DNA of 64,000 nt from Trichuris trichiura (GCA_037903355.1 JBAJFE010000019.1:62001-126000), one strand, 5' to 3'. Shown: positions 25,879 through 37,900, counted from the first letter of the stretch. The notes: a model not told the origin generated them from the sequence alone. Numbers and translations are program-made.

Positions 25879-28800
25879 TGTCAGAAAAGCCAAGATTTGG
25901 TCTCGTTAGTTCGGCATTTCAATCGTCGTTCATGTTGTGTTGACGTTTCGGCATCGTTGTTTGGACTGTTCGCGAGGAAGGAAATCGCTTCGTGTCACAG
26001 CTTTGGAATGAGCGTTTGGCGAGTACGACAGTTGGCTGTTTCTCGTAAAGAGACGAAAAGAATTCTCTCAAGTTCGTATGTTGATCGAAAAACACTGCAC
26101 AAACCGGCATTGTTGACAAGTGCCTCATGTTTACTGTTTCTTCCATTAAAGTCTTTTCAAGTTAATCATCTTCATCTAACTTTTTCAGTTCTCTACGTCT
26201 GTTGGGCTCTCATCCTAGCATTCAATTCTCGTTTGAGCTGTTGTAAAGAGTATTAAGTAGCCCACGAGTTGCACAAAAATATTTAATACTTCAAAGTGCT
26301 GCTCTCTAACTAAACAATGATTAGGCTTTAGGTTACGCTTACTTTCAGAGTCGGCTATGATTTTGAACGATCCTAAGAAGAGTACGCGACAATGCCACAA
26401 TGCTACCCAGTTCAAATTTCATCTCGCGCTGTAACATTTTTTTTTATCTTTGTAACCTGACTTCGCTATTTGTTGTTTGAAGCAACTGGTTTCAGGTGTT
26501 CGTGAACAGTGCCTACAATTCACTGATGATTCGCGACCAATGGACAAATCGACACTCGTGAGTAGATCTATTAACATTTTTGCTGCAAAATCCCTGCCTT
26601 CATTGGCTAATAAAACTGAATTTATTTGCGCAGCTCTCAGAGCTCACCGCATCCCATCGTTAGCGCGAAATAGTAAGGTCGTAAAGTTCTGAGCGTACTG
26701 TGTTTCAAAGGTGGGAAGGCGTGAGCATAAACGGAAAAAGTCCAATCATTTTCGAGGTAGTTCCATAGCAGTATTAGGGAAACACAAAAGTATAGTATCA
26801 TGAAACGTAATTAAATAAAATAAAGCGGGTAAATTGTTTAAATAAATAAATAGCAATAACAGAGCATAAAGTAAGATGAAGTGAAACCTATAACTAAGCC
26901 GTGTGGCCTTGAGATAATAAGATTTTTTAAAATGAATAAATAGAAATGAAAGTTACTGAAATAACGAGCTAATAAAAATAAAATAACACGAAAGCTGAAC
27001 GAAATGTAAATTAAAAACGAGAATAGAAAAAATAAATGACTTGTGTTGTCTGCATCCTCTTTCTATTCTTCTGTCCTTTTCGCTACTCAATATTTTTTAA
27101 TTGGAATTTGTCTTATTCTATCATACTTTGTTATCTTCTATTTTCGTCTTTTTAAATGCTGCTACGAAACTGTGTTCAACATGAATAGTCTCTTTGTTTA
27201 AGCCTGCTCTTTTCCACCTGTATAACTAAGTTGTGCTACGAATATGATACCTTTAATGCCTCGTCCTTTTGAGCTAACGGCGGAGCATGGGGAGCTACGA
27301 AGGCTCCGCAAATAAATGCAATTTTTAAAGCAATTGAAGGAGTTACTGTAGATACATTTACGCATTATAATATACTATTGCTGTTTCACTGAGGCGCGAA
27401 GGTATTTGTTTTGCTTTTTACGAATTGCGTCAAGGTAAACAAAAAAATGGGTTTTAAATGAGTTTATAAGGTTAGAACGCTTAAAGTCAACAAAGCGAGA
27501 TGGTTGGAAGTTTGCATGGAAATGCAGTGATATTGTTGGCAAAGCTAATGACGTATTAAGAGTACCTCGGGTGTTCCACGGTCGAGTGAAATGAAGAATT
27601 TGTTTTCATCTTCCTTATTCATTCATTTCAACAGACGTACCGCAGCGCTAGCGGTGCGTGAAATTTATTTTTTGCTTCTTTCATTCGTTGTAGCGAAACA
27701 TTTTTCTTTCGAGCCTTTTCATCTCTTTTTAAGGGACAACAACTAGTTTAACTTGAATTTTCAATTTTCACCAACGCAGCTCTCAGGATGAAATGCCTAC
27801 CGTACTTAGTGTTTTCTTTAAGGAAAAAGAATTTGGGAAATTATATAGTTTAATAGGTGGTCTTCAGTGATGCGTTGGTACAATTTGAAAAGCCGAATTA
27901 AACTAGCTGCCTCTTTAACAAGGAAATCGAAACTTGCGCACGTTTTATGAAATCGTACTCATCCCAAGAAGTGCAGCTACGAAACTCGTTTTGTTATAAC
28001 ATACGTAGAAGGTAAGTTACGCTCATTCCAACCATAAGGCCGAAAGTCGGAAAATATATTCGTCTAAATTTCTAACGAATATCTGTAAGGAGAACCAAAG
28101 AGCTGCAGCGCTCATGTGCAGAAATGCAAAGGGAGCAGGACCCTTTGTGGTTGACAGGTACCTCCCCCCCATTGAGCAACTGCAAACACAAGAAGACTAT
28201 TTGAAATAAGCATATTTGGTCACTTGGACTTTTAAATGACATCTAAAACTTGACTTTCGGGTTTTGAATTCTGTTAAGCTTCCTTCTTATTCGAAAACGT
28301 ATCGTTTCCAGACTTAAGCCAGAGTGAAGGTTCGACAGCTTAGGGTGTTGTTTTCTTCTTCGGCAGTACAAGTGTTCAAAAGTTCGGTGTATTCGGGATT
28401 TCAATTTTCAATCCTATGATCAGCACCGTATTTACCGATACGTTTGCTTTTGACTTAATGGAAAAGTCAGCTTGCGAATACTTAAAGTTCTACCTGCAAG
28501 AAAAGGCGCGCAACGCGTTCAGCTAGTCGGTCACGCAGTTTTGCTGCGCTGAAACAAGTCGCATGTTTTAATTGCAAGTGTGTCGATGCGCTTGAAGCGT
28601 CAGCATTCAAATGCACTCTACGCATGTCCACGAAAGGTGTGTAACTTTGCATATCAATTAGCCGTTGAGAATATTAGCGAAACACCCAGCTGAAGTTGTT
28701 TGACATCGGCGCAAAAGCAATCAAAATTCTTTACCCCTATTTTAGCAATTAAACCGAACAAACTGGAACGTAACTGTATACTTTAAAAGTTGGCTGCGTA

Positions 28801-29034
28801 TTGCTAACCACGCTGGGGCACTGGTCACCTGCTAAGGTTTTCCTGCTGAATAACAAGGTGGCGGCCAGACGAGCTTATCCGCATAGTTTAGAGCATTATG
28901 CCTACATCGCTGAGTGTACTAAGGTGTGATATGTTTTGTTCAAATTTTCAAGCTGAAACCAGAACAAGAAAAGGGCGTCGCTGAATTCGTCATCCAACGT
29001 TTCTAAAAAATCCGCTGCTTCACAGTGACCCGTT
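25879..29034. other. Intergenic; contains an A-rich then T-rich low-complexity block
   Basis: No gene with a recognisable motif. Roughly 26800-27050 is strongly A-rich on the plus strand, with many AATAAA-like words, and 27050-27180 turns T-rich. The early part may be the GPCR 3' untranslated region, with several AATAAA matches near 26815-26850. Confidence 0.4.
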
Positions 29035-29391
29035 TCAGCATTTGCACTCGGAACAGTTGTCACAAAAACTGTCTTCCAAGCTGTCGTTGTAATCGGGCAT
29101 AAAATCGTCATCCAATTCTTCGATTTCATAGTAGAAGGGATCGCAATCATCATTACTTTGTTCGAAAGAGTCGTCACCGTAAGTGGGTTCCAAAGGCGCC
29201 GTGCACTGTTCTACGGGTTATCTTTCTTACCTTTCACACGGCTCTCTTGAAGCCATTAAAGCCTTGAACGGTTTGCTTCGAGTATGAGCTCCAGAACGGT
29301 TTAACTGCTTTGCTGTTCAATTCGTCTTTCCATTTGAGCTTTCGCTGACCGTTGCCGTTACCTCTGGTGAACTTGCGTCTTTTTGTGCTAC
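29035..29391 (-). CDS. Possible exons of an unrecognised basic/acidic protein
   Basis: Two neighbouring minus-strand segments look coding by composition but belong to no family I know. The upstream one (about 29234-29391, after a CTAAG acceptor) reads a basic, Lys/Arg/Gly-rich stretch including KRRKFTRGNGNGQRKLKWKDEL. The downstream one (29035-29210, after a CCGTAG acceptor) reads a strongly acidic tail with EIEELDDDFMPDYNDSLED and ends CDNCSECKC before TGA. The gap between them is too short for the usual ~50-nt intron unless the first exon ends earlier, and no join keeps the frame cleanly. Either the exons are mis-bounded, or one of the two is chance. Confidence 0.25.
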
Positions 29392-29617
29392 CTTAGCTGT
29401 TAAAGTGTGTATAGAATTCTTAGGTTCGCCACGTGCGGCACGGCTTTCAAGCTGATCATTAGTGGCGGGCTCTTCTTAGGTTCGCTTTAATCTGAAGTGA
29501 CTTACTCTATGTTTTTTATGAAGCAATAACTAAACTAAATGGTAACTGCTGGCCCTGCCTACCGTTACTTGACAAGAAATGAACAGAAAATTAAAATAAT
29601 AAAAATGTGGAAGTAGT

Positions 29618-29623
29618 TTTATT
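29618..29623 (-). promoter_or_regulatory. Polyadenylation signal AATAAA for the 158-residue secreted protein
   Basis: AATAAA on the minus strand, about 40 nt beyond the TAA at 29663. The spacing suits a short 3' untranslated region and supports the three-exon gene model. Confidence 0.5.
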
Positions 29624-29662
29624 GCGGAAAAACAGCATCACTCGCTTTTCCCTATTTATCTT

Positions 29663-30359
29663 TTAGGCGACGTCCATCATGCGTGCTATAACGGCAATCA
29701 GCGCAGTTTTGTTGGCGTGGCAAATCTCGCCGTCAGGCGAAACAAAGCAGTAAACTTTTTTGCGTGCTACCGTTGAGATCGGTGCAAGCTTCTTGTCCTT
29801 TACGTTCTCCCTATAAACGTCCGTTTGAATAGGAAGTATAAAACTGACTGTCAGCTGTATTGGCAGCCTAATTACTGCCGTTAAAGGTTAGAAAAAACGT
29901 ATGCTAAAATGCTGATCACCTTACTTGTCTTATCTTGCCGGGTCTCCCTTAAAGAGATTATTAGCCGAAAAATGAACTTACTTATCCTTTACAAAAGAGT
30001 CTTCGGTCTCGTCAACCTCGACGTCACTCAATTTGAAATCTATGTCTTTATCGTTATTGTTGTACCAGACTTTATGATAGTATTTCACGTTGTCTGGACC
30101 TTTTTCGTACCAAGAGAAAGACGCGGGTTTCCCATCTTTTCCCTTAAGCTGTTTGCCGCGTTCAATTTTTTCGCTAGTTTTCTCCATTCGTTCCGTAAGG
30201 TTCCTGGAAGAAATAAGCATGTAAACAGGTTACTTCAGTATACTGAGCTTGCCTGGGTCCTAGTCCCTTCTCGATACTACTAAGTACATCAGACAGGCCA
30301 AACGGCTCAGCCTGATAGATGTACACTGCCATAAACAGAGCCACCGGCAAAAAGCGCAT
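29663..30359 (-). CDS. Unrecognised secreted protein, 158 residues, three exons
   Basis: Exons are 30253-30359, 29982-30203 and 29663-29810, and the joins keep phase (2, then 2) for 477 nt including TAA. The N-terminus MRFLPVALFMAVYIYQAEPFG is a signal peptide. The mature part is short, highly charged and lysine/aspartate-rich, with KASEKIERGKQL-like basic helices early (actual NLTERMEKTSEK, one N-glycosylation site NLT), a middle with FSWYEKG and YYHKVWYNNN, and a C-terminal domain with the only two cysteines after the signal (CFVSPDGEIC) followed by a small hydrophobic helix ending MMDVA. I know no family with this order. Intron 1 is 49 nt and appears to use a GC donor (AG|GCAAGC); the only GT alternative leaves a 40-nt intron. 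A polyadenylation signal lies 40 nt past the stop. A secreted effector or structural protein is conceivable, but function is not indicated by the sequence. Confidence 0.7.
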
Positions 30360-31356
30360 CTTCAGCTAACAAGGAAACGACAACTGCCGTTCTGCTTTTT
30401 GCCAGCGGCCAACCGGTATAAATAACTAAGTGGTACAGTCATTGTTCATTTGCATACGCGCGTGCTGAAAAGCAATCAGTCGACAAATGATAAGAAGTCA
30501 CTTGTCGTGAACGACACATGAATAGCTCGCGGTGACAAAATAGATTCCATTAAATGCTGATTCACTTTATACGCTTCTGTGTTTATTAGAAAAATGTTTG
30601 AGTCATCGTTGGGAAAAAGCCCAACGGCCTTTTAAAACTTGCGTTGACTTTCTGCACCCGCATTTTTCACTTGTGAACGGCAACTGTCTAGTAGCAATGT
30701 TGCAAAACAGCGCTTTTGAAAATTTCACCGCTGTTGAGTTGTTGAGCAATAATGGAAGTGCAGATCACATGACGAAGCATCCGATTTTACGTTAATGAAA
30801 GCAGTTTCTTAGTTTTGCTTGTAATAGTACGTATGCCTTTGCGCAAAAGGCACTTGGAAGTGCACCTACTCTTTCCGCACTAGTTCGACCCAGCTGGAAT
30901 GGAAAGGAGCGAAAGGATGAAGAAAAAAGAACGCTTTTACTTAAAGCTTTATTATTGCGGTATCATCATATTAATAGTTAGTAGACGTGTCGCTTGTATA
31001 AGTTAAACTATTTAGGTATGTTTAAAGTGCAAGATAGGTGCCTAAAAAACTGCGCTATTAATATTCACGCGTTAAGTTACGCCCTGCTTTTTGCAAGGCA
31101 ATTTATTTAAAGCGAAGATGCTGTAGTATTAATATTTAATTGCAGTTGAAGCAATTTTACTTCTTTGTTAATGACGGTAACAGTTGAGCGCGCTAAATGT
31201 TATGCCGCTACGAGCTGCTTTGCATTCAGCTTTAAAAAGCAATTTCTTTAGAATCTTTTAATCGCAGATGCTGACCAAAGCGCTCCCCCTTTGCCGTAAG
31301 CCTTTAGAATTAAAGTACTTATTGAAAATGCGATGTTTTGGTACGGGACTGTATGT
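30360..31356. other. Intergenic between the secreted-protein start and the Penelope-like element
   Basis: No gene seen. On the minus strand the first 80 nt upstream of the secreted-protein ATG include a T/A-rich TTATTTATACC about 60 nt upstream, possibly promoter. The last part (31312-31323) carries AAAGTACTTATT, which recurs at the far side of the retroelement. Confidence 0.4.
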
Positions 31357-31610
31357 TTTCATAGTTCAGCGTCTTTATACGGTAGCTGTGTCCCGTTGGT
31401 AAGCACAAAAAAGAAAAAAGAAAAAAGAACTTCCAGAGCTTTCGGGTCTGTCGCGACCGGTCGTCAGCGGTCAATATCTGTGTAATGTATGCGGGGAGAT
31501 TTCTCTTGCATCGTTTTCCATCATTTAAACCGAGGATTTTAAAGTTCTCTGTTAGAGATTTCTTCTGCGACTGTCAGCTGCTTGTCTATTCTTTTTTTAG
31601 TCTATTCTTT
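31357..31610 (+). repeat. Left inverted terminal repeat of the Penelope-like element
   Basis: 254 bp, near-identical to the reverse complement of 34081-34337. Differences are a few substitutions and short indels in an A-rich run (about 31408-31430). It contains a stretch which, in the right copy, encodes the N-terminus of the element's open frame, so the coding start lies inside the repeat. Confidence 0.9.
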
Positions 31611-31729
31611 TTTAAATTTTCGTCCATTTTTGTCCCTTTGTTCTTTCCAGATGATTTGTGGCTCCTATAAGTTTCCATTTGTTCCATGCTTGTAGTGACT
31701 TCTTTAACTTTGTCCTGTGTTTTTGTATC

Positions 31730-34206
31730 TTACCCATCAAGAGTGCAGCAGTTGTGGCGGGTGATAATATTTGTCCATACATCACTTATATCCGCCCCTT
31801 GATCTCGGTTGAAGGTTGTTTTGTGTTTGATGTAAAGGGCCTCTTTGAGTTTTCTTAGACGCAGGTTGCTTTCGTAACAAAGAACCTTGGGCCGGAGGGG
31901 TTGTTCGCAGTGTATAGCGTGTTCCACCACAGCGGAAGCTTGAATAGCTTTGTCCATGGTGATTCTTGGGTTTGAGATTGGTCTTCCGCGTTGGGCAATT
32001 GGGATGCCACTATTGTCGAGGATGTTTTTTGCTTTTTTGTAACAGTTTAGCTTTTTGTTGTGTTGGGTGAATCTACTTTCTAAAGTATTGCCTGTTTCTC
32101 CGATGTAAACTCCTGAGCACGTACATTCAACTGCGTATACTAGGCCTGTTTTCTCGGTTGTAGGAACTTTTCTTTTGTCAGTACGAAGAATCGATCTGAG
32201 ATTGGCGAAATTCTTGAAATAGACTCTGAAGCCTAATCTTTTTCCTAATTGGATAATTTTCTCGCCTAGTTCTACTACATAGGGAACAACTAAATGTGGA
32301 GTGTATGAAATGTTTGGAACAGGGGGTTCACGTTTTTAGAGTTTGTACTTGAAAACTTGGTCAATGAAGGATTTAGGATAGTGGTTTTTGTAAAAGACTT
32401 TTCTAATGTAGTTAAGTTCCGGCTTTAGATATTCAGGATCACAGATATTGATTGCCCTGTCAACCATTCCGGAGAGGATACCACGCATTACTGATCGTTG
32501 ATGATGAGATGAGAAGTTGAGATATTGGTCAGTCTGCGTGGGTTTTCTATAGACTCTGGTTTTAAGCCCTTCATTTGTGCGGATAATTAGCACGTCTAGA
32601 AAGGGGAGGGTTTTGTTTTCTTCTTTTTCCATGGTGAAAACTATTTGGTTTGGACGCATGTTGTTGAGAAATTGCAGAAATTGTTCTTCTTTTCCGGCCT
32701 TAATAATTACAAAGATATCGTCCACATATCTTTTGAAGAGGAGTGGGCGATTTGTCTATCGATAGTTTCGAAAATTTCTTTTCGAGGTTTCCATAAAAAC
32801 TTCTGCTAAGACTGGGGATAAAGAGCTGCCCATTGGAACTACTGGATTGTTTGTAATATTTGTTGTCAAAGGTGAGTAATTGCCATCTTGCATGCAGAAA
32901 GAAACAGCTTGATAATGTGAAAGGGATTCAATTTTGTTCTGCTGGGTAGGCTTGTATCTGCATTGAGGAGACTGTACAACATCTCCAATGTGTCTGGCAC
33001 TGGAATGCTCGGGAATAATTCTTTTACATCGTAACTAACTAGAATCTCATCGGGTTTCAAGTGATGGTTTCGTATTTCATTGACGAAAGATTTGCTATTT
33101 TTGACGAAAGAGGGTTCTTTGCCGGTTAAGGGTTTGATGATCTTTTTTAGGTATCTACTGAGTTCGGTTGTAGTGCTGTTCATTGTAGAAACTATTGGTC
33201 TTAATGGGACATCCGGTTTGTGTACTTTGGAAGACCGTATAGCTCAGGGGGTCTATAATTCGACGCAAACTTAGACGTGTTGCTAATTTGGTATTTCTGA
33301 TTCTTTGGTCTCTGCGGCAAACGTAACGAGAAGAGATCGGAGATTTTTTCGAGACTCATCTGTAGGGTCGGCGGGTAGAGTGTGTAATTTTCTATCTTTA
33401 ATTAGTTGTCATCTTTTCAGTGTAGGTGCTTCTGTCAAGTAGAACTATTCTATTCCCTTTATCTGCTTTTGTGATAATTCTGTTGGATTGCCTTTTTAGT
33501 TGATGTAAGCAATTCATCTCATATCGGTTTAAGTTTGGAGTGGCGTTAAAGCTGTGACATAAGATAATTGAAGATAAACGATTCCTAATCCGTGTGGCTG
33601 TCTCTGGGTCGACTGAAGATAGGCTGTCCTCAATGGAGACAATGATGTCGAGAAAGGGTGGCTTTTTTGGGGTTGGGACAAAGTTTAGTCCTTTCTCCAA
33701 TATGGTCTTCTCACTTTCATTTAGAGGTATAGAGCTAAGATTGATTACCGCTGTGCTTAGTTTCGACGCAGTGTTTCTACGTGGAGAGCTTCTGTGCGGG
33801 TGTGAAGAAGTAGTCTGAAGTCTGGTTTGAAGTCGGTCGAATTTTCTTTTGAGTACCTGTTTTTGTGAAGTGCATGCGGTTTTTGTGGCGAATTCCACGT
33901 GCTGGACCAGGGTTTCGTAGATATTTTTATGTAACCATGTTCTGAGGAAATCCAGCGTGCAAATGTAATCTGCTCGTAGTTTGCTAGAGTGGACCTGTGT
34001 TTTCCTATAACATTTCGTAGTAGAGATAAACCCGCGGTAAACAAGATTCTTTTGGTTTGATTGTTTTCGTACTGGCCCCCAAAGAATAGACTAAAAAAAG
34101 AATAGACAAGCAGCTGACAGTCGCAGAAGAAATCTCCAACAGAGAACTTTAAAATCCTCGGTTTAAATGATGGAAAACGATGCAAGAGAAATCTCCCCGC
34201 ATACAT
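31730..34206 (-). pseudogene. Broken Penelope-like RT/GIY-YIG endonuclease frame
   Basis: In element order: an N-terminal region (34206 to about 33398) with the Penelope-like block SSIPLNESEKTILEKGLNF; RT fingers and palm with a YDVKELFPSIP core (about 33020-33050), VPMGSSLSPVLAEVF, and YVDDIFVI near 32725; a linker; then a GIY-YIG nuclease (LVYAVECTCSGVYIGET, about 32090-32160), with a terminal tail ending at 31730. Breaks: the N-terminal frame changes near 33760-33890; TAA and TAG interrupt about 33390-33400 with a frame change; a one-base loss lies in the LYGLPK/VHKP region near 33220; a TAG lies before the YVDD block (about 32760); a TAA sits at 32336 just before the nuclease linker. Function of this copy is lost. 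The description is of the remnant only. Confidence 0.85.
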
Positions 34207-34337
34207 TACACAGATATTGACCGCTGACGACGGGTCGCGACAGACCCGAAAGCTCTGGAAGTTCTTTATTCTCTTTTTCTTTTTTTGTGCTTACCAACGG
34301 GACACAGCTACCGTAATAAAGACGCTGAACTATGAAA
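34081..34337 (-). repeat. Right inverted terminal repeat of the Penelope-like element
   Basis: 257 bp, inverted copy of 31357-31610. In element orientation this is the 5' repeat, and the ATG of the open frame (34206) lies inside it. The inner boundary is sharp at GGGGGCC (about 34076). Confidence 0.9.
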
Positions 34338-34911
34338 GTACTTATTAATATAAGGATGTTTTGGCGTTGGTCCCGTTTAGCTTACGGAAACATGATGAAG
34401 GGCATTTATTATTTTAAAGTGGAAGCGTGCTTTTTGGAGTACCATTCTTCCCTCGCCAGTCTATGCTAACGGGCAGAATATGGTTTGTTTTGAAAGCTGA
34501 ATGCTTATTTCACAATAAAGTACTTTTCGGCATAGCTCTACTCTCAGCTGCGTGAAGATTGCCTTAAGCGAAATCAAGCATGGTTTGTCTTGCGGGAACG
34601 GTTTAACTTTGAGAGAGTTTAAAATGCATTGAATTATTGCTTTAAGCTGGTTTACGTTAGCTTTTCAAAATCTGTTTGCTATTCCTAGTGTCGCACAAGT
34701 AACATAGATGTCATCACGAGTCCTTCATTGACCAGGTAGCAATGATACGCACTTCAAAAACCGTTCAATCTACACTCGTTGCTGCATTATTCCATTAGGC
34801 GAAGAAAGTAAGGAGTCGTCTGCACTTGCACTTGGGCAGTCCGCTTTGTTAGCACTCCGTTTCGGTAGTTGCAAAATCAAGACGAATGTTAAATCCGGAA
34901 AGTTTCGAAAA

Positions 34912-37900
34912 ATGCAATTATCTTTGACAATATACTCCTACTTTTTGCTCTTGGGGGTGTCATACAAGGCAACCAGCTTGCGTGAACATCTCGGGAATCA
35001 ACAGAACTTTCAGGTATGCTTAAATTTTTGCGAAACAACTATTCTCAGTTAAGAGTAAGGACATTGTGGCTAGCATAGTAAATGCTAAGTTAGAAGAAAT
35101 TTGCATATCTTCAAAAGATCTTTAATGCAAATTAGGTCGTGAAGTTTACTTGTCGCTGCCGGTTGTTGGAGAGCTGACCTAATTATATGTTTGAAAACTG
35201 CAACTTTATTTGCCTGGTCGACGCGAAACACTTGCTTGGCACTTTTACCTACTAAGCATGATTATATGAAGTTTGCTTCAAGGGGTAGCTTTAGGAAAAG
35301 CTACGTAAGCTCAGACGGTTGAACGAATGCATCAGTGTAATGTAAACAAGATTGGACCTTCCATACTTCAGACTGAAATGATCATATTACCAGCGGGGGC
35401 TACTAATAAGAATCATAATATTGGTATGTGATAGGTAACCTGTGGAGATCATTACGCTCTCATGGCGATGATCGATTCCATTCAATTAGCTCTGCCTGAG
35501 AAGGATGCAACGTCAGCTCTTTAGTTCATGCTGAGGTGACGTCGATTTTAAAATTTTGTTTAGTTACTGATTTCCCTTTTTGCCGGCTGGATTAGCAATT
35601 GTACAAGCAACAACAGATGTATTATAAGAATATTGCGCAGTAGTTGGCATTTACAGTTGAAAATAAACGATATGAGCCATTATTAGTCTTTCTGGTCTTT
35701 CTGTGGTGTGCCGCCGTTTGGTAATACATAATGCGATAACTAAGGTAACCAAGGTAACTTGCTATGCCTATACGGTTGACCGTACATATCCGTCGGAGAT
35801 CGAAGGGAAAAAATGAAGCGTATTTCGGTTAGCGAATAGGCAAAGTTAGCGCTGATGAACCAGCATTTTTTCTAATCTCTTTAAGGTGTGAAAAATTGAC
35901 AGCCACCTGCATACTGCTAATTTTTTTATGCTTTGAAAAGATGGAAACATGAAATTTTCCTTCTGCTACGTACTTTGATGGTGTGTTTAAAAGTTGCACG
36001 CATTTGGGCTTTTGTTTTGACGATAAACCTGCGACTTGTTGCCGGTAAACTACCCGCGACTTTTCACATTTAGGAAACGGACTGGAAGCCTATTCGAATC
36101 AGGGTTTTCCCAACGGAGACGTATTACGGGTATGTGTGTACGTAGGCAAAATACGTTTAGCTAAAAGCATATTCACTTTTTGGAGATCATTTTCCAACGG
36201 AACTGCAACTTTCTTATCGGTAAGCTAGTGTTGAAACTATGCGCTGAATCTGATGTCGTTGCTCTTAGTAGTTTTGTGAATTACGATATCTTTATTATAA
36301 AAGTTTTTAAGTTTATATGTTATCATGACAAATGTATAGGCAACGACCGTTGAAAACAAGCACTTATTCCATGCCTTAAACAAGCATTTTTCCGGCTACC
36401 TCACTTTGCTACGAGTCGCATATCTGCATTCTCCGCTAGCTGTTCATCCATTTGCCATAAAAGGGCGATCTTGCCGCTAAGGATAGAGGGCCTGTAGTTG
36501 AAGAAATTGTTTTAAGTTTTAACGGCCCTCTTTCCAAGTTACAAAGATGATCTCCTTTGTGTAATCTTTGAAGCCTATTGCAGCAAGCTACAAACGGAAC
36601 GCTGACTTTTCTTACCAGTGCAATTTCTGTTCATCGGCTACGAAAACCTATTAAACTTACGAGGTAAGTGGTTAACATTTGATGTGCGCAACCGTAGATC
36701 TTTTCAGAAATGATCAGTGTTTTGCCGGAAATAAAATTCCAGATTTGGTAGACTGTTTGTATTGCTTATATCGACCTCCTTCTATGCCATTATTTCAGAA
36801 GGAAAACGATTACACTCGTGGTGTTGAGAACACTGATTTAATAATCATAATGGACGCGTCAGACAGGGGCTCATGCACTGACAGCAGCTCTACTTTAGCT
36901 CATGCCAGCCCATGTGAACTGCACCCTAAAACTTACAGGTATACTGTGGACTGCAGCGACTGAATTTTTTTTCTATTTTTGTTGTTAATCTTGTAGATTC
37001 ATTTGGCTAACTTGAAATAGGTATAGGTTCCTTCTAATGAGGTTCCATTAAAGATTAGTACAAGGGCTTTCTTTTCCATAACGTTTCCCCACGAGATGCA
37101 TTATTCTTTCAGTAACCTTACTCTGAGTCAATAATTCAGTTTGCTGAATAGTGAGCTTTCTCAAACGAGCAGCTTTTTAACTTATTGCGCATATAGCATG
37201 GCATTTCTATAAGCAGCGCTGTTTAATATAAAAAAGGTGAAAATTTTGCATGCAGACAACCCTCAGAATTGTTTAATTAGAATGGATTGAGATTGGGCAA
37301 AATAGTTCTAAAAGTTCAGCTTTTGGCTTTTGCGTTAACTTTGCAAATATGGCTCTCTTTGACGACCTGTTGGAATTGAATATATGTACAGGGCAAGAAT
37401 GTTTACTTAAAATTTTGAAAACAAAGCTTTCAGCGATAAGCCTTGACTCAGCACTGGCGTCAGTACAGCAGCGAAGAACTCGATAACCACTTTTGTTCCG
37501 GGCAAGTATTATGAAGTCTCGCCCTGACGATATTAACAGCTGCTTGAAAACATCCCTTCCTGTATGTATGCACCAACAAAATTTCTTCAAGTAGTTAGAC
37601 TACTCAAACTTGTGATCTTTGAACTTCCATTTTTGAAAACTTGCTACATCACCTTCTGTGAGCGGACAAATAAGTGGCTGGTGAAACTTCTAAATTTTAC
37701 AACTGCATGCGATGCAAAATCCCGTATGCAGTAGCCTCAGCAAGACCAAACATGCTTCATTGTTTTCTCCCGTTCCTCATGGTTTCGCAGTCTAAACCCA
37801 AACATAAGCGCTGTGTACAAGTTATTGTTCGCCATTTCTGGTTTAGGCCTGGATGGCGTATACCAAGTTTGATGAGACGGCATTTTTGCCTTTCGGGATT

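Larger units (their letters stand above)
31357..34337 (-). mobile_element. Penelope-like retroelement with inverted terminal (pLTR-like) repeats, decayed
   Basis: The element is a reverse-transcriptase/GIY-YIG unit read on the minus strand, enclosed by inverted ~255-bp repeats. The RT palm motif YVDD and the GIY-YIG nuclease identify the Penelope-like order, not LINEs or LTR elements. Inverted as well as direct pLTR-like repeats are known in this order. The body carries several frame breaks, so this copy cannot express an intact protein. A 12-bp direct repeat AAAGTACTTATT occurs 33 nt outside the left repeat (31312-31323) and directly at the right end (34335-34346, overlapping its last 3 nt); it may be the target-site duplication, in which case 33 nt of extra element sequence lie on the left. 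The element sits about 0.6 kb upstream of the leishmanolysin-like gene. Confidence 0.88.

Noticed and set aside
28902..29177. 91-codon minus-strand frame
   Set aside because: It begins at a non-AUG-like position and overlaps the acidic frame at 29035-29210, which has the more coding-like composition.
36679..36963. 94-codon open frame read straight through the protease exons
   Set aside because: It reads through a 51-nt intron; the spliced exons 36708-36747 and 36799-36938 fit the family better.
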